Source of the DNA: Bacillota bacterium
GTDB taxonomy: Bacteria; Bacillota; Clostridia; Christensenellales; CAG-138
Direction of reading: 5' to 3'
Assembly (NCBI GenBank): GCA_016288175.1
Contig: JAEEYN010000043.1
Location: 1-13,436 of the forward strand
DNA: 13,436 nt
Below, piece by piece: positions 5,225 through 12,784 of the stretch (positions are counted from its first letter, which is position 1; every line of letters begins with the position of its first letter). Position numbers and translations under genes: made by a program. Under the pieces are notes generated by a model that had not been told where the DNA came from, did no database searches, and worked only from the letters and a program-made list of their open reading frames with translations.

Positions 5225-6352
5225 ATGAAACGAATAGTCCTGATCATCCTCTGCCTGCTTCTGTCGCTTTCCGTGTTCGGATGCGGGCAAAAGCAATCTC
5301 CTGAAGGCCTCGGCAACGGATGGGAACCCGTGTCTAAAACGGAGCTTTCATTCGCACACGAGTTTTCGATCGAGGAATACGACGGCGGGCTCAAGCTGAT
5401 CTCAATAAACGAAGGCGGCCGCTTCCTCGTCGTTCCGGAAGGAGCTTCCGCGCTGAACGGGATCGCGGACGATATCGTCGTTCTGCAGCAGCCGATCAGG
5501 AATATCTATCTCGCTGCGACCGCCGTAATGTGCCTGTTCGACGGGCTTGACAGGCTCGACGCGATCCGGCTTTCCGGCACGAAGGCCGAGGGCTGGTACG
5601 TGGAGAACGCGCGCCTTGCAATGGAGCGCGGCGATATCCTCTACGCCGGCAAATACTCCCAGCCCGATTACGAGCTGATCCTTCGGGAAAACTGCCCGCT
5701 CGCGATCGAATCGGGCATGATCGGCCACGCTTCGGACGTGAAGGCGCAGCTCGAAAAGCTCGGCGTACCCGTACTTATCGACCGTTCGAGCTATGAAACG
5801 CACCCGCTCGGGCGCACCGAATGGATCAAGCTCTATGGCGTTTTACTCGGCTGCGAAGAAAAGGCCGAATCGCTCTTTAACGAGCAGGTGCGGCTGATGA
5901 ACTCCGTCAGCGGCACTGATACCGGCAAGACTGTCGCGTTCTTCCGCATCAGCGGCACGGGCTACGCCGTCGCGCGCAAATCCGGCGATTACGTCAGCCG
6001 CATGATCGAGCTTGCCGGAGGGCATTACGCCTTCTCGGACCTCGGCGACTCCAGCGCGATGGCGACGGTCAACGTCGAGATGGAGACCTTCTTCGCGACC
6101 GCGCGCGGCGCCGACGTCGTGATCTATAACTCGACGATCGGCGGCGAGGTCTCATCGCTCGATGAATTCCTTGCTCTCAATCCGCTTATGGGCGACCTCA
6201 GCGCCGTTAAAAACGGTGCGGTCTGGTGCACGCGCGAGAGCATGTATCAGCAAACGCTGAACATCGGTCAGATGATCGGCGAGATCCATACGATCCTGAC
6301 ATGCGGAACCGATGACGAGCCGCAGCTTACATACTTTTTCCGGTTGAGATAA
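5225..6352 (+). CDS. Corrinoid ABC transporter substrate-binding lipoprotein, BtuF-like
   Basis: 375-residue lipoprotein with signal peptide and lipobox VFGC (C20). The mature part fits the class III periplasmic-binding-protein fold of the BtuF/FhuD family (PF01497 type): an N-terminal lobe at about 45-185 (with IRNIYLAATA at 91-100), a linking helix near 190-222 (EWIKLYGVLLGCEEKAESLF), and a C-terminal lobe from about 225 to the end (KTVAFFRISGTG; GADVVIYNS). The start has AAGGAG seven bases upstream. It is the third gene of the rightward operon and supplies the missing binding component for the divergently encoded permease and ATPase. Substrate (cobalamin, cobinamide or another corrinoid) is inferred from the riboswitch. 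Its lipidated start CGQKQ is identical to that of the preceding lipoprotein. Confidence 0.88.
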   Translation: MKRIVLIILCLLLSLSVFGCGQKQSPEGLGNGWEPVSKTELSFAHEFSIEEYDGGLKLISINEGGRFLVVPEGASALNGIADDIVVLQQPIRNIYLAATAVMCLFDGLDRLDAIRLSGTKAEGWYVENARLAMERGDILYAGKYSQPDYELILRENCPLAIESGMIGHASDVKAQLEKLGVPVLIDRSSYETHPLGRTEWIKLYGVLLGCEEKAESLFNEQVRLMNSVSGTDTGKTVAFFRISGTGYAVARKSGDYVSRMIELAGGHYAFSDLGDSSAMATVNVEMETFFATARGADVVIYNSTIGGEVSSLDEFLALNPLMGDLSAVKNGAVWCTRESMYQQTLNIGQMIGEIHTILTCGTDDEPQLTYFFRLR

Positions 6353-6455
6353 AGCGTGCATACAGCCCTGAACATATCTGACAGAGAAAAGCTGACGTTT
6401 GTTTTCCCGCGCCGGACTGAATGATTCCAAATTTCAATAAAAGAAATCAATGCTG

Positions 6456-6493
6456 AAAATGTGTGAAGACCCTGCTGAGTTTTCACACATTTT
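6456..6493 (+). terminator. Bidirectional intrinsic terminator after the substrate-binding protein gene
   Basis: AAAATGTGTGAA (6456-6467) is the exact reverse complement of TTCACACATTTT (6482-6493), giving an 8-base-pair core with A and T flanks around a 14-base loop. A T run (6490-6494) follows. It closes the rightward operon about 100 bases after its last stop. Confidence 0.8.
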
Positions 6494-6665
6494 TCATACA
6501 GTCTCATTGAACAGGTTTGCATCAGCTGCGGCAGCGGTGTTTTCTGCAGCTGCTGCATCGTCCTCTCCCGACATGGGTTTAATGACAATTCAGATACACG
6601 CTTAACGCCCTACCCGCGAGCACGTCCGTAAGCGCGTCATGGTCGAGGATCCTGATCCCCGGCGG

Positions 6666-6697
6666 CGAACATTGTTCGATCATCCTGCCGAACAATG
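6666..6697. promoter_or_regulatory. Operator-like inverted repeats upstream of the YczE-like gene
   Basis: CGAACA-T-TGTTCG (6666-6678) is a perfect 13-base palindrome. Its right half is part of a second perfect inverted repeat, CATTGTTCG (6670-6678) with CGAACAATG (6689-6697). The second repeat ends two bases before the -35 box at 6700. This placement fits a binding site for a dimeric transcription factor controlling the promoter; no regulator gene is in the window. Confidence 0.55.
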
Positions 6698-6699
6698 CA

Positions 6700-6727
6700 T
6701 TGACAACGGCGCTTTTTCGGGTACAAT
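6700..6727 (+). promoter_or_regulatory. Promoter of the YczE-like gene, possibly giving a leaderless mRNA
   Basis: A perfect -35 TTGACA (6700-6705) and -10 TACAAT (6722-6727) with 16-base spacing. The ATG at 6735 is only 7 bases beyond the -10 box, where transcription itself would be expected to start. Confidence 0.7.
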
Positions 6728-6734
6728 TAACCTC

Positions 6735-7433
6735 ATGGGAAGAATGAGCGAAAAACTGCATACCCTGCGGGAAAATGGGACGCCCGGAGCGATAATCATC
6801 AATATGCTGATCGCGATCGTCAGCCTGTTTGTCAATGGATTCGGGATCTATCTGACCATTCAGGCCAACATCGGCGCGGCGCCATGGGACGTTCTGAGCC
6901 TCGGCCTTTCGAAGACCTTCGGTATCCTCTACGGCACTGCGTCCATCGCGGTATCCGTCACGATACTGCTTGTTGATATTCTGATGAAAGAGCCGGTCGG
7001 CATCTCCATGTTCATCGACGCCATAGTGGTCGGAAAGGCCGTCGACTTCTTCAACTGGACAAAGCTGGTGCCGCCGTGCCAAACTCTGTGGACGTCGATC
7101 CCGGTTTTGCTCGCCGGGCTGATCATTCTTGCATATACGCAGTACATCTATATGATCGCCTCCCTCGGCTGCGGTCCGCGCGATACGCTGCTTGTCGGCC
7201 TCGCGAAACGCGTCAGGCGGGTCCCAATCGGGCTTGTGAGCGTGTTTATCCTCGGTTCGGCAACGTTTATCGGCTGGCTGCTCGGCGGCCCCGTCGGGCT
7301 CGGCACGATCCTCTGCGCTGTCTGCGCCGGACCGATCATGCAGCTCGCTTTCAAGACGGTGCGTTTCGACGCGACCGAGATCAGGCACCAAAGATTGAGG
7401 GATTCTTTCAAAGTGCTTTTCAAAAAACAGTGA
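6735..7433 (+). CDS. YczE/YitT-like integral membrane protein
   Basis: 232-residue hydrophobic protein with about five membrane-spanning segments. The first segment runs into GFGIYLTIQANIGAAPWDVL (35-54), the characteristic start of the YczE/YyaS membrane family (DUF6198 type). Later glycine-rich hydrophobic stretches and a conserved GCGPRDTLLVGLAKR loop also fit. The family has no proven biochemical role; members are suspected transporters and are often next to a GntR/MocR regulator, which is not seen here. The start at 6735 was chosen because it lies just downstream of a strong promoter. An ATG at 6744 is the alternative; neither has a ribosome binding site. A longer frame from 6639 would begin upstream of the promoter and was rejected. 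It is monocistronic, ending at the terminator 7444-7478. Confidence 0.82.
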   Translation: MGRMSEKLHTLRENGTPGAIIINMLIAIVSLFVNGFGIYLTIQANIGAAPWDVLSLGLSKTFGILYGTASIAVSVTILLVDILMKEPVGISMFIDAIVVGKAVDFFNWTKLVPPCQTLWTSIPVLLAGLIILAYTQYIYMIASLGCGPRDTLLVGLAKRVRRVPIGLVSVFILGSATFIGWLLGGPVGLGTILCAVCAGPIMQLAFKTVRFDATEIRHQRLRDSFKVLFKKQ

Positions 7434-7443
7434 TCTTTTTATA

Positions 7444-7478
7444 AAAATCGGAGGGCCGGTTCAAAGCCCTCCGATTTT
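7444..7478. terminator. Bidirectional terminator between convergent genes
   Basis: AAAATCGGAGGGC (7444-7456) is the perfect reverse complement of GCCCTCCGATTTT (7466-7478), with a 9-base loop. A and T flanks serve both strands. It ends the YczE-like transcript (plus) and can end the ADP-ribose hydrolase transcript coming from the right (minus). Confidence 0.9.
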
Positions 7479-7493
7479 GTTTGTTGAATTCTT

Positions 7494-7510
7494 TTGCGGC
7501 ACCGCCGCAA
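7494..7510. repeat. Short perfect hairpin TTGCGGC-ACC-GCCGCAA
   Basis: A 7-base perfect inverted repeat with a 3-base loop between the convergent genes. No U tract follows on either strand, so it is not a standard terminator. It may protect the 3' end of the minus-strand transcript. Nothing else is evident in 7479-7628. Confidence 0.4.
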
Positions 7511-7628
7511 TCATATGGAGCATGAAGCGAACAAAGCAATGCCCTGCTCTTTCTGCATACTTGCTTTCTCCCATATCAGTTTGAAAATGCCCGTTTTCTC
7601 CCTTGTCTCTCCGGCAGAAAACCGTTTA

Positions 7629-9716
7629 TCACTGATGCATCGGGCGATGCATGTGAACGTACTTTTCCACCCAGTCCGGGTCATGATAACTGCCGTATTC
7701 CGACATCTGACAGCCGTGGCACAGATCGTCCGCGATCTCGAGGATCACATCCGCAAGCTCAAGATCCCGCTTCCACTTGTCTTCAATGGCACTGTAGCAG
7801 AGCCACGCGCCGAGGATATTGCCCGTCACGGCGCCGGTGGAATCGCTGTCGCCCTTGTGATTGACGGCGGCGATGACGCCCGCGGAGAAATCGTTCTGAT
7901 AACGCAGCGCGCAGTAGAGGCTTATGCCGAGGGTCTCCTCCGCGACCCAGCCCTCGCCGAGGCGGTGGATGTTCTCAAGGTCGGGATCGCAGTTTTCGGA
8001 AAGCTCCACGGCGAGATCGATGATGCGGTCCAGCTCCGGAAGATTCGGATCGCCCGCGAACAGCTCATTGGCGGTGTCCTTCGCTTCGAGCACGATGTCC
8101 TTCAGCGTTCGCTTTCCGCCCGCAGGAAATACGATCCTGTTGATGATATGGACGAGCACCGCTGCGGGCATATAGCCGAGCGAGTGGCCGTGCGTGATCG
8201 CTGCAAGCTGCGCAGCTTCCCGGTCGAAATCCCTTATATCGCGAAGGCTTTTGTCAAACGCCATCGGCGCAACGCGCATAACGCCGCCGCAGCCCTTGCT
8301 GTTGTTTATTTTCGCCGCGACATAATCCTCATGATCGGCGCCGCTTCGCAGCGCGGAAAGGCAGGTACAGCCAGGGGCTCTCCTTGAATAGAGCTCCGGA
8401 ACGTCCAACAGCCAGGAGTACCCGCCCTCGGGCGTGTACCGTTCATGGCTGTTGACTTCCCGCAGCGTCGAATCCTGGGTCAGCAGCCAATCCCGGTATG
8501 CTTTTTCGACATAGGCCCGCGGCATCGCCCGGATCCCGCGCAGCTTTCCTCTTGTATCCCCGACAAGCAGACCGTTCGCCGTGAACAGCGTCATCTGCGT
8601 ATCGTCCGTGATAAGCGCCTTGCCTGTTGCCGGGTCCTTCTCGTATTCCGTGATCCCGCTGCTGCCGTATTCCGCGAAGATTGCGTTTTCCTTCATAAAT
8701 TCGACCGGATTGCCGAGCGCGTCGCCGACAGCGCCGCCGAAGATGCAGCCCCTGATCCTGTCGAGGTTCTCGTCCTTTTTCTTCTTCTCCGCAAGCGCTT
8801 CGTCGGCCGCCGCCCGATCCTCATCCCTGTAAAAATCATTGAAATTCCTTGCGAATTCTTTGAAATTATACTGATCCGGCGTTCTGCTTAGAACGGCGAA
8901 TCCGATGCTGTCGAACATGTCGTTTTCCTTCATGCCGTCGAGATCGAAATCCTTGAGAGCCTTATAGAAAAGATCGGAGACCACGCGTGCGTCGTTGCGG
9001 AAAGCGCCGCAGCCGAACGCGCCGAGAACGAGATTCCGGTAGCCGAGGTAAGCCGCAGCCTTCAGCATGCCCATGATGCGGTTATAAACCAGGGCTTCAT
9101 ACTGCTCATCGGACAGGCCTTCCCTGCCGCAGATCAGCATCGGCGCGGCGCAGGTCAGCACAGCGACGACGACGGGATCCTCGAGCAGATCTCCGTTTTC
9201 ATCCTTGATGATCTCCACATGCGGATGGATGATCAGCGCGTCGGAACCCATGTTTGTGTTCAGGGCTCTGTTGTAATTATAGTATGCCGCCGACGCTTTG
9301 CTCTCGAGCGAAACAAGCAGCGAGCTTTTTCTGCAAAGATCCTCTTCCTGCGCCTTTGCGCCCCTTCGCACTCCCCCGCCCGGATTGACCGCGTTTGCGA
9401 GGTTCAAAACGAGAACGGGTTTCGTTTCGCCCGTTAAGGCATCGGGAAGCTTGTCCGCCATCTTTCGCGCCATGCCGAACGAATCGATGTTCTCGCAGAT
9501 GTAGCGGCACCTTCCCAAGACATGGATATGCTCAAAATCCTTCTTTCCGCTTATCGCTTTGACGTCATCCGGAAGGAAGACCTGCGCCTCCTCCATCTGT
9601 TTCCGGCTCAGCTTCAGCTTGATCTTCTTTCCATTCAGCTTATAATACCCTCTCTCAAGTATGTCAAGCGTGTCCTGCAGCATTGTTTTGTTGCCTTCTC
9701 TCATATTTTCCTGCAT
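7629..9716 (-). CDS. Fusion of bacterial-type PARG macrodomain (TIGR02452/DUF2263) and ADP-ribosylglycohydrolase (ARH)
   Basis: 695-residue soluble protein with two ADP-ribose-processing domains. Residues about 15-295 are a microbial PARG-type macrodomain. The PARG signature is seen as GGG (113-115), seven residues, QEE (123-125), with E124/E125 the expected catalytic pair, and the ribose-phosphate loop is GAFGCGAFRND (232-242). A charged linker (about 296-318, rich in E, D, K) follows. Residues about 320-665 are an ARH/DraG-type glycohydrolase: GCIFGGAVGDALGNPVEF (323-340), the metal-site DDTQM (371-375), HGHSLGYM (509-516) and GDSDSTGAVTGNILGA (622-637). Both folds remove ADP-ribose from proteins or other targets, by unrelated chemistry. 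The ATG at 9716 has GAGG seven bases upstream; ATGs at residues 5 and 12 are possible alternatives. It has its own promoter and no ADP-ribosyltransferase beside it. Domain identity is clear; the target is unknown. Confidence 0.92.
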   Translation of the reverse strand: MQENMREGNKTMLQDTLDILERGYYKLNGKKIKLKLSRKQMEEAQVFLPDDVKAISGKKDFEHIHVLGRCRYICENIDSFGMARKMADKLPDALTGETKPVLVLNLANAVNPGGGVRRGAKAQEEDLCRKSSLLVSLESKASAAYYNYNRALNTNMGSDALIIHPHVEIIKDENGDLLEDPVVVAVLTCAAPMLICGREGLSDEQYEALVYNRIMGMLKAAAYLGYRNLVLGAFGCGAFRNDARVVSDLFYKALKDFDLDGMKENDMFDSIGFAVLSRTPDQYNFKEFARNFNDFYRDEDRAAADEALAEKKKKDENLDRIRGCIFGGAVGDALGNPVEFMKENAIFAEYGSSGITEYEKDPATGKALITDDTQMTLFTANGLLVGDTRGKLRGIRAMPRAYVEKAYRDWLLTQDSTLREVNSHERYTPEGGYSWLLDVPELYSRRAPGCTCLSALRSGADHEDYVAAKINNSKGCGGVMRVAPMAFDKSLRDIRDFDREAAQLAAITHGHSLGYMPAAVLVHIINRIVFPAGGKRTLKDIVLEAKDTANELFAGDPNLPELDRIIDLAVELSENCDPDLENIHRLGEGWVAEETLGISLYCALRYQNDFSAGVIAAVNHKGDSDSTGAVTGNILGAWLCYSAIEDKWKRDLELADVILEIADDLCHGCQMSEYGSYHDPDWVEKYVHMHRPMHQ

Positions 9717-9802
9717 CTTGAAACCTCACCGTTCGATATTCTTCGGCTGCAGCGGACATGCCTGCTAGCATCCTCCGCTCAGCCTTCTTTCGATACAGTT
9801 AT

Positions 9803-9831
9803 ATTATACCCGAACCTTCACGCAGTTTCAA
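9803..9831 (-). promoter_or_regulatory. Promoter of the ADP-ribose hydrolase gene
   Basis: On the minus strand, -35 TTGAAA (9831-9826) and a perfect -10 TATAAT (9808-9803) with 17-base spacing. Predicted transcript start is near 9796, leaving an 80-base leader before the ATG at 9716. Confidence 0.75.
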
Positions 9832-9838
9832 GCGCCGG

Positions 9839-9858
9839 CGGTACAGAAAAAAGTACCG
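9839..9858. repeat. Inverted repeat CGGTAC-N8-GTACCG near the divergent promoters
   Basis: A 6-base perfect inverted repeat around an A-rich loop lies 8 bases upstream of the minus-strand -35 box. It may be a regulator site or simply a hairpin in a GC-rich gap. Confidence 0.35.
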
Positions 9859-9955
9859 GCAGCCCGGTTCCGGCGGCGCGGAAGCGTCCGGTGCGGGTCC
9901 TGCCGGCCGCGGTTTCCCGCGCGTTCTTTTTTCCCCGGTTTCGGCGGAAAACTTC

Positions 9956-9984
9956 TTGATTTTGCCGCAGTTTGCGATTATAAT
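9956..9984 (+). promoter_or_regulatory. Promoter of mgtA
   Basis: -35 TTGATT (9956-9961) and a perfect -10 TATAAT (9979-9984) with 17-base spacing, predicting a start near 9991 and a leader of about 84 bases. Confidence 0.7.
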
Positions 9985-10074
9985 CAAACGGTATAACGAA
10001 GCCGCCGAAAAACGCGCCGCGCGGGGTATATTCCGCGTTAGAGAGGCGTGTTTCGGGGTCTTCGGGGAGGAAAT

Positions 10075-12693
10075 ATGGCAAAGGTCAACATCGAACAAAA
10101 AATCGAAGTTGAAAAGAAGCTGAGTGAATACAGCAAAATGGAGGACCGCGAGGTGCTCGACCGGCTCGGCATCAGCGAGGACGGTTTAAACCAGGTCGAA
10201 GCGAGCGAAAGGCTGGAGGAATACGGGCGGAACATCATCGACGCCGGCAACGAGAACAGCCTTCTGAAGCGCATCCGCGAGGCGATCATCAATCCGTTCA
10301 ACATCGTTTTGATCATCGTCGCGCTCGTGACGCTCGGCACGGACGTCATCTTTTCCGACAAGCCCAACTGGGCGACCTTCATTATGCTCGTGGTCGTCAT
10401 CGTCATTTCCGGCGTGATCTCGTTCGTGCAGTCCGAGAAATCAAACAGCGCGGCGCAGAAGCTGAAGATGATGATCAGCAACAGGATCGACGTCATCCGC
10501 AACGGCAGTCAGATGGAGATCGACATCGAGGAAGCGGTCCCCGGCGATATCGTCAAGCTCGCTTCCGGCGACATGATCCCCGGCGACGTCCGCTTCATCG
10601 AAACGAAGGATCTGTTCATCGACCAATCGCAGCTGACCGGCGAGAGCAACCCCGTGGAGAAATTCAGCGGCCCGGACAACACGAGCGACGCGATGGCGGA
10701 GATGGACAATATCGGCTTCATGGGCAGCAACATCGTCTCCGGCAGCGCGAAAGCGGTCGTGCTCACAACGGGCAACCGAACCTATTTCGGCTCCATGGCG
10801 AAGAGCCTCAACACCTATCAGGAGAAATCGAGCTACGAAAAGAACGTCAATTCCATCAGCCGCCTGCTGATCGGGTTCATGATCGTGCTCGTGCCGGTCA
10901 TCTTTATCGCGAACTTCATAACCAAGGGTAACTGGCTCGAATCGCTGATGTTCGGCATCACGATCGCCGTCGGTATCATGCCGGAAATGCTTCCGGTCAT
11001 CATGACCTCTTCCCTCGCGAAAGGCGCCGTCAACATGTCCAAGAAGCAGACGATCGTCAAGCGTCTCGGCGCGATCCAGACCTTCGGCGAGATGGACGTT
11101 TTCTGCACGGACAAGACCGGCACGCTGACGCAGGACGAGATCGTGCTCGAAAAATACATGGACGTGCTCGGCCGCGAGGATAAGCGCATCCTACGCCACG
11201 CGTTTCTGAACAGCTATTTCCAGACGGGTCTCAAGAACCTTATGGACGTCGCAATCATCAATCGGGCCGAGAAGGAGGAGCTTTCCTACCTCAAGGAGGC
11301 CTATATCCGCGAGGATGAGATCCCCTTCGATTTCAGCCGCAGGCGCATGAGCGTCGTGCTTCGGGATAAGAGCGGCAAACGCCAGCTGATCACGAAAGGC
11401 GCGGTCGAGGAGATCCTTTCGATCTGCAGCTTTATCGAGATCGACGGCGAGGTCAAGCCCATTACCGATGAACTTATCAAAAACGCGCAGCTGATCGCGA
11501 CCGAGAACAACCTCGAGGGCATCCGCGTCATCGGCGTTGCGCAGAAGAACAACGTGCACGACGTTGAGACCTTCGGCGTTGATGATGAAAACGATATGGT
11601 CCTGATCGGCTTCGTCGGCTTCCTCGATCCCCCGAAGCCCTCCGCCGGAGCCGCCATCGAGGCGCTGACGCGAAACGGCGTCCGCACCGTTGTTCTGACG
11701 GGCGACGCGGAAGGCGTTGCGGTCAATATCTGCGGAAGGCTCGGCATCCCGACCGATTATACCCTCACGGGCAGTCAGGTCGAGGCGATGAGCGACGCCG
11801 AGCTCAAGGCCGCATGCGAGAAATGCTCTATCTTCTCCAAGCTTTCGCCGTATCAGAAGCAGCGCGTCGTCAAGGCGATGCAGTCGAACGGCCACACAGT
11901 CGGCTATATGGGCGACGGCATAAACGACAGTCTGCCGCTCAAGCAGGCGGACGTCGGCATCTCGGTCGATACCGCCGTCGATATTGCGAAGGAGGTCGCG
12001 GATATCATCCTGCTTGAAAAGGACCTCAAGGTGCTCGACGAAGGTGTTATCGAAGGCCGCAGGACCTTCGCAAATATGTCCAAATACCTCAAGATGTCCG
12101 TCAGCGGCAACTTCGGCAATATGTTCTCCGTTCTGATCGCGAGCATATTCCTCCCCTTCCTGCCGCTGCTGCCGTTGCACATCCTCGTGCAGAACATCCT
12201 CAACGACCTTGCGCAGCTCGGCATGCCCTTCGACCATGTGGAGGATGAATACATCCGCCTGCCCAAGAAATGGGATATCCCCGGCATCAAGAAATTCATG
12301 GTGTACTTCGGCCTTTTGAGCACGGTGCTGGACGTTCTCTGCTTCCTCGTGATGTGGCATATCTTCAAGTTCAACAGCATCGACAAAGCCGGCTTCTTCC
12401 AGTGCGGCTGGTTCATGTTCGGCGTCATCTCCCAGACCTTCGTCATCCACACGATCCGCACGCCGAAAATCCCGTTCATCCAGGACCGCGCATCGAAACA
12501 ACTTACGCTTTCGACAGTGCTCGTCGTGCTCGCAACGGTGCTGATCGGCTTTACCGCCGTCGCGAACCTCTTCGACCTTCCCGTCATGGTGCCTTCGTTC
12601 GCCGTCTGGCTCGTGATCCTGATGGCCGTCTATACGCTGCTTGCTCAGCTGCTCAAGAGCATCTACATCAAGATCAACAGGGAATGGGTCTGA
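10075..12693 (+). CDS. mgtA: Magnesium-translocating P-type ATPase, MgtA type
   Basis: 872-residue P3B-type ATPase that uses ATP to import Mg2+ across the cytoplasmic membrane. Domains in order: cytoplasmic N-terminus; two membrane segments (about 75-125); actuator domain with LTGES (187-191); M3-M4 region with the GIMPEMLP segment; phosphorylation loop with DKTGT, D346 being the phosphorylated aspartate; nucleotide domain with KGAVEE; TGDA (542-545); hinge GDGIND (613-618); and a C-terminal membrane bundle containing QNILNDLAQLGMPFDHVEDE, the MgtA-type M6 region. Length is close to the usual 860-900. The start at 10075 has GGGGAGG just upstream; an in-frame ATG at 10048 lacks a site. It is monocistronic, between its own promoter and a strong terminator. 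I see no M-box magnesium riboswitch in the short leader, so control by Mg2+ is not evident here. Confidence 0.93.
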   Translation: MAKVNIEQKIEVEKKLSEYSKMEDREVLDRLGISEDGLNQVEASERLEEYGRNIIDAGNENSLLKRIREAIINPFNIVLIIVALVTLGTDVIFSDKPNWATFIMLVVVIVISGVISFVQSEKSNSAAQKLKMMISNRIDVIRNGSQMEIDIEEAVPGDIVKLASGDMIPGDVRFIETKDLFIDQSQLTGESNPVEKFSGPDNTSDAMAEMDNIGFMGSNIVSGSAKAVVLTTGNRTYFGSMAKSLNTYQEKSSYEKNVNSISRLLIGFMIVLVPVIFIANFITKGNWLESLMFGITIAVGIMPEMLPVIMTSSLAKGAVNMSKKQTIVKRLGAIQTFGEMDVFCTDKTGTLTQDEIVLEKYMDVLGREDKRILRHAFLNSYFQTGLKNLMDVAIINRAEKEELSYLKEAYIREDEIPFDFSRRRMSVVLRDKSGKRQLITKGAVEEILSICSFIEIDGEVKPITDELIKNAQLIATENNLEGIRVIGVAQKNNVHDVETFGVDDENDMVLIGFVGFLDPPKPSAGAAIEALTRNGVRTVVLTGDAEGVAVNICGRLGIPTDYTLTGSQVEAMSDAELKAACEKCSIFSKLSPYQKQRVVKAMQSNGHTVGYMGDGINDSLPLKQADVGISVDTAVDIAKEVADIILLEKDLKVLDEGVIEGRRTFANMSKYLKMSVSGNFGNMFSVLIASIFLPFLPLLPLHILVQNILNDLAQLGMPFDHVEDEYIRLPKKWDIPGIKKFMVYFGLLSTVLDVLCFLVMWHIFKFNSIDKAGFFQCGWFMFGVISQTFVIHTIRTPKIPFIQDRASKQLTLSTVLVVLATVLIGFTAVANLFDLPVMVPSFAVWLVILMAVYTLLAQLLKSIYIKINREWV

Positions 12694-12713
12694 TACCCGC
12701 AGTCAAGTAAACT

Positions 12714-12750
12714 AAAAAAGCCCCGGAAGCGCTTTGTTTCCGGGGTTTTT
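12714..12750. terminator. Bidirectional intrinsic terminator after mgtA
   Basis: CCCCGGAA (12721-12728) pairs with TTCCGGGG (12738-12745), flanked by AAAAAA on the left and TTTTT on the right. It ends mgtA on the plus strand and can end the convergent oxidoreductase transcript on the minus strand. Confidence 0.92.
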
Positions 12751-12784
12751 CCGTGTGTTAATCAATTGACGTTGCTCAAACGCC

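Larger units (their letters stand above)
6353..6734. other. Intergenic region between B12 operon and YczE-like gene
   Basis: About 380 bases with no convincing gene. It holds the terminator at 6456-6493, a GCAGC-rich imperfect inverted repeat near 6520-6560, and the operator-like repeats and promoter at 6666-6727. Short open frames on both strands (for example 6639-6734 plus) have no ribosome binding site and no recognised similarity. The stretch 6590-6660 looks coding-like in composition but I could not match it to a protein family; it may be a gene remnant. Confidence 0.5.
9717..10074. other. Divergent intergenic region between ADP-ribose hydrolase and mgtA
   Basis: A 358-base gap containing one promoter for each flanking gene, an inverted repeat at 9839-9858 and a GC-rich stretch (about 9860-9950) with no convincing gene. 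The mgtA leader of about 85 bases contains a hairpin near 10025-10041 (CGCGGGG, TATA loop, TTCCGCG). Confidence 0.6.

Noticed and set aside
6579..7391. 270-codon minus-strand frame opposite the YczE-like gene
   Set aside because: Charged, low-complexity antisense composition. Its last 40 codons beyond the membrane gene look more natural but match no family I know, so no gene was called.
9985..10074. Possible M-box magnesium riboswitch upstream of mgtA, prompted by TTAGAGAGGCG near 10038
   Set aside because: The leader is only about 85 bases and lacks the other conserved M-box helices and loops; the partial match is too short.
11191..12501. 436-codon open frame on the minus strand opposite mgtA
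   Set aside because: It lies fully inside a clear MgtA gene, is rich in D, H, E and R as expected for an antisense frame, and shows no motif or ribosome binding site.
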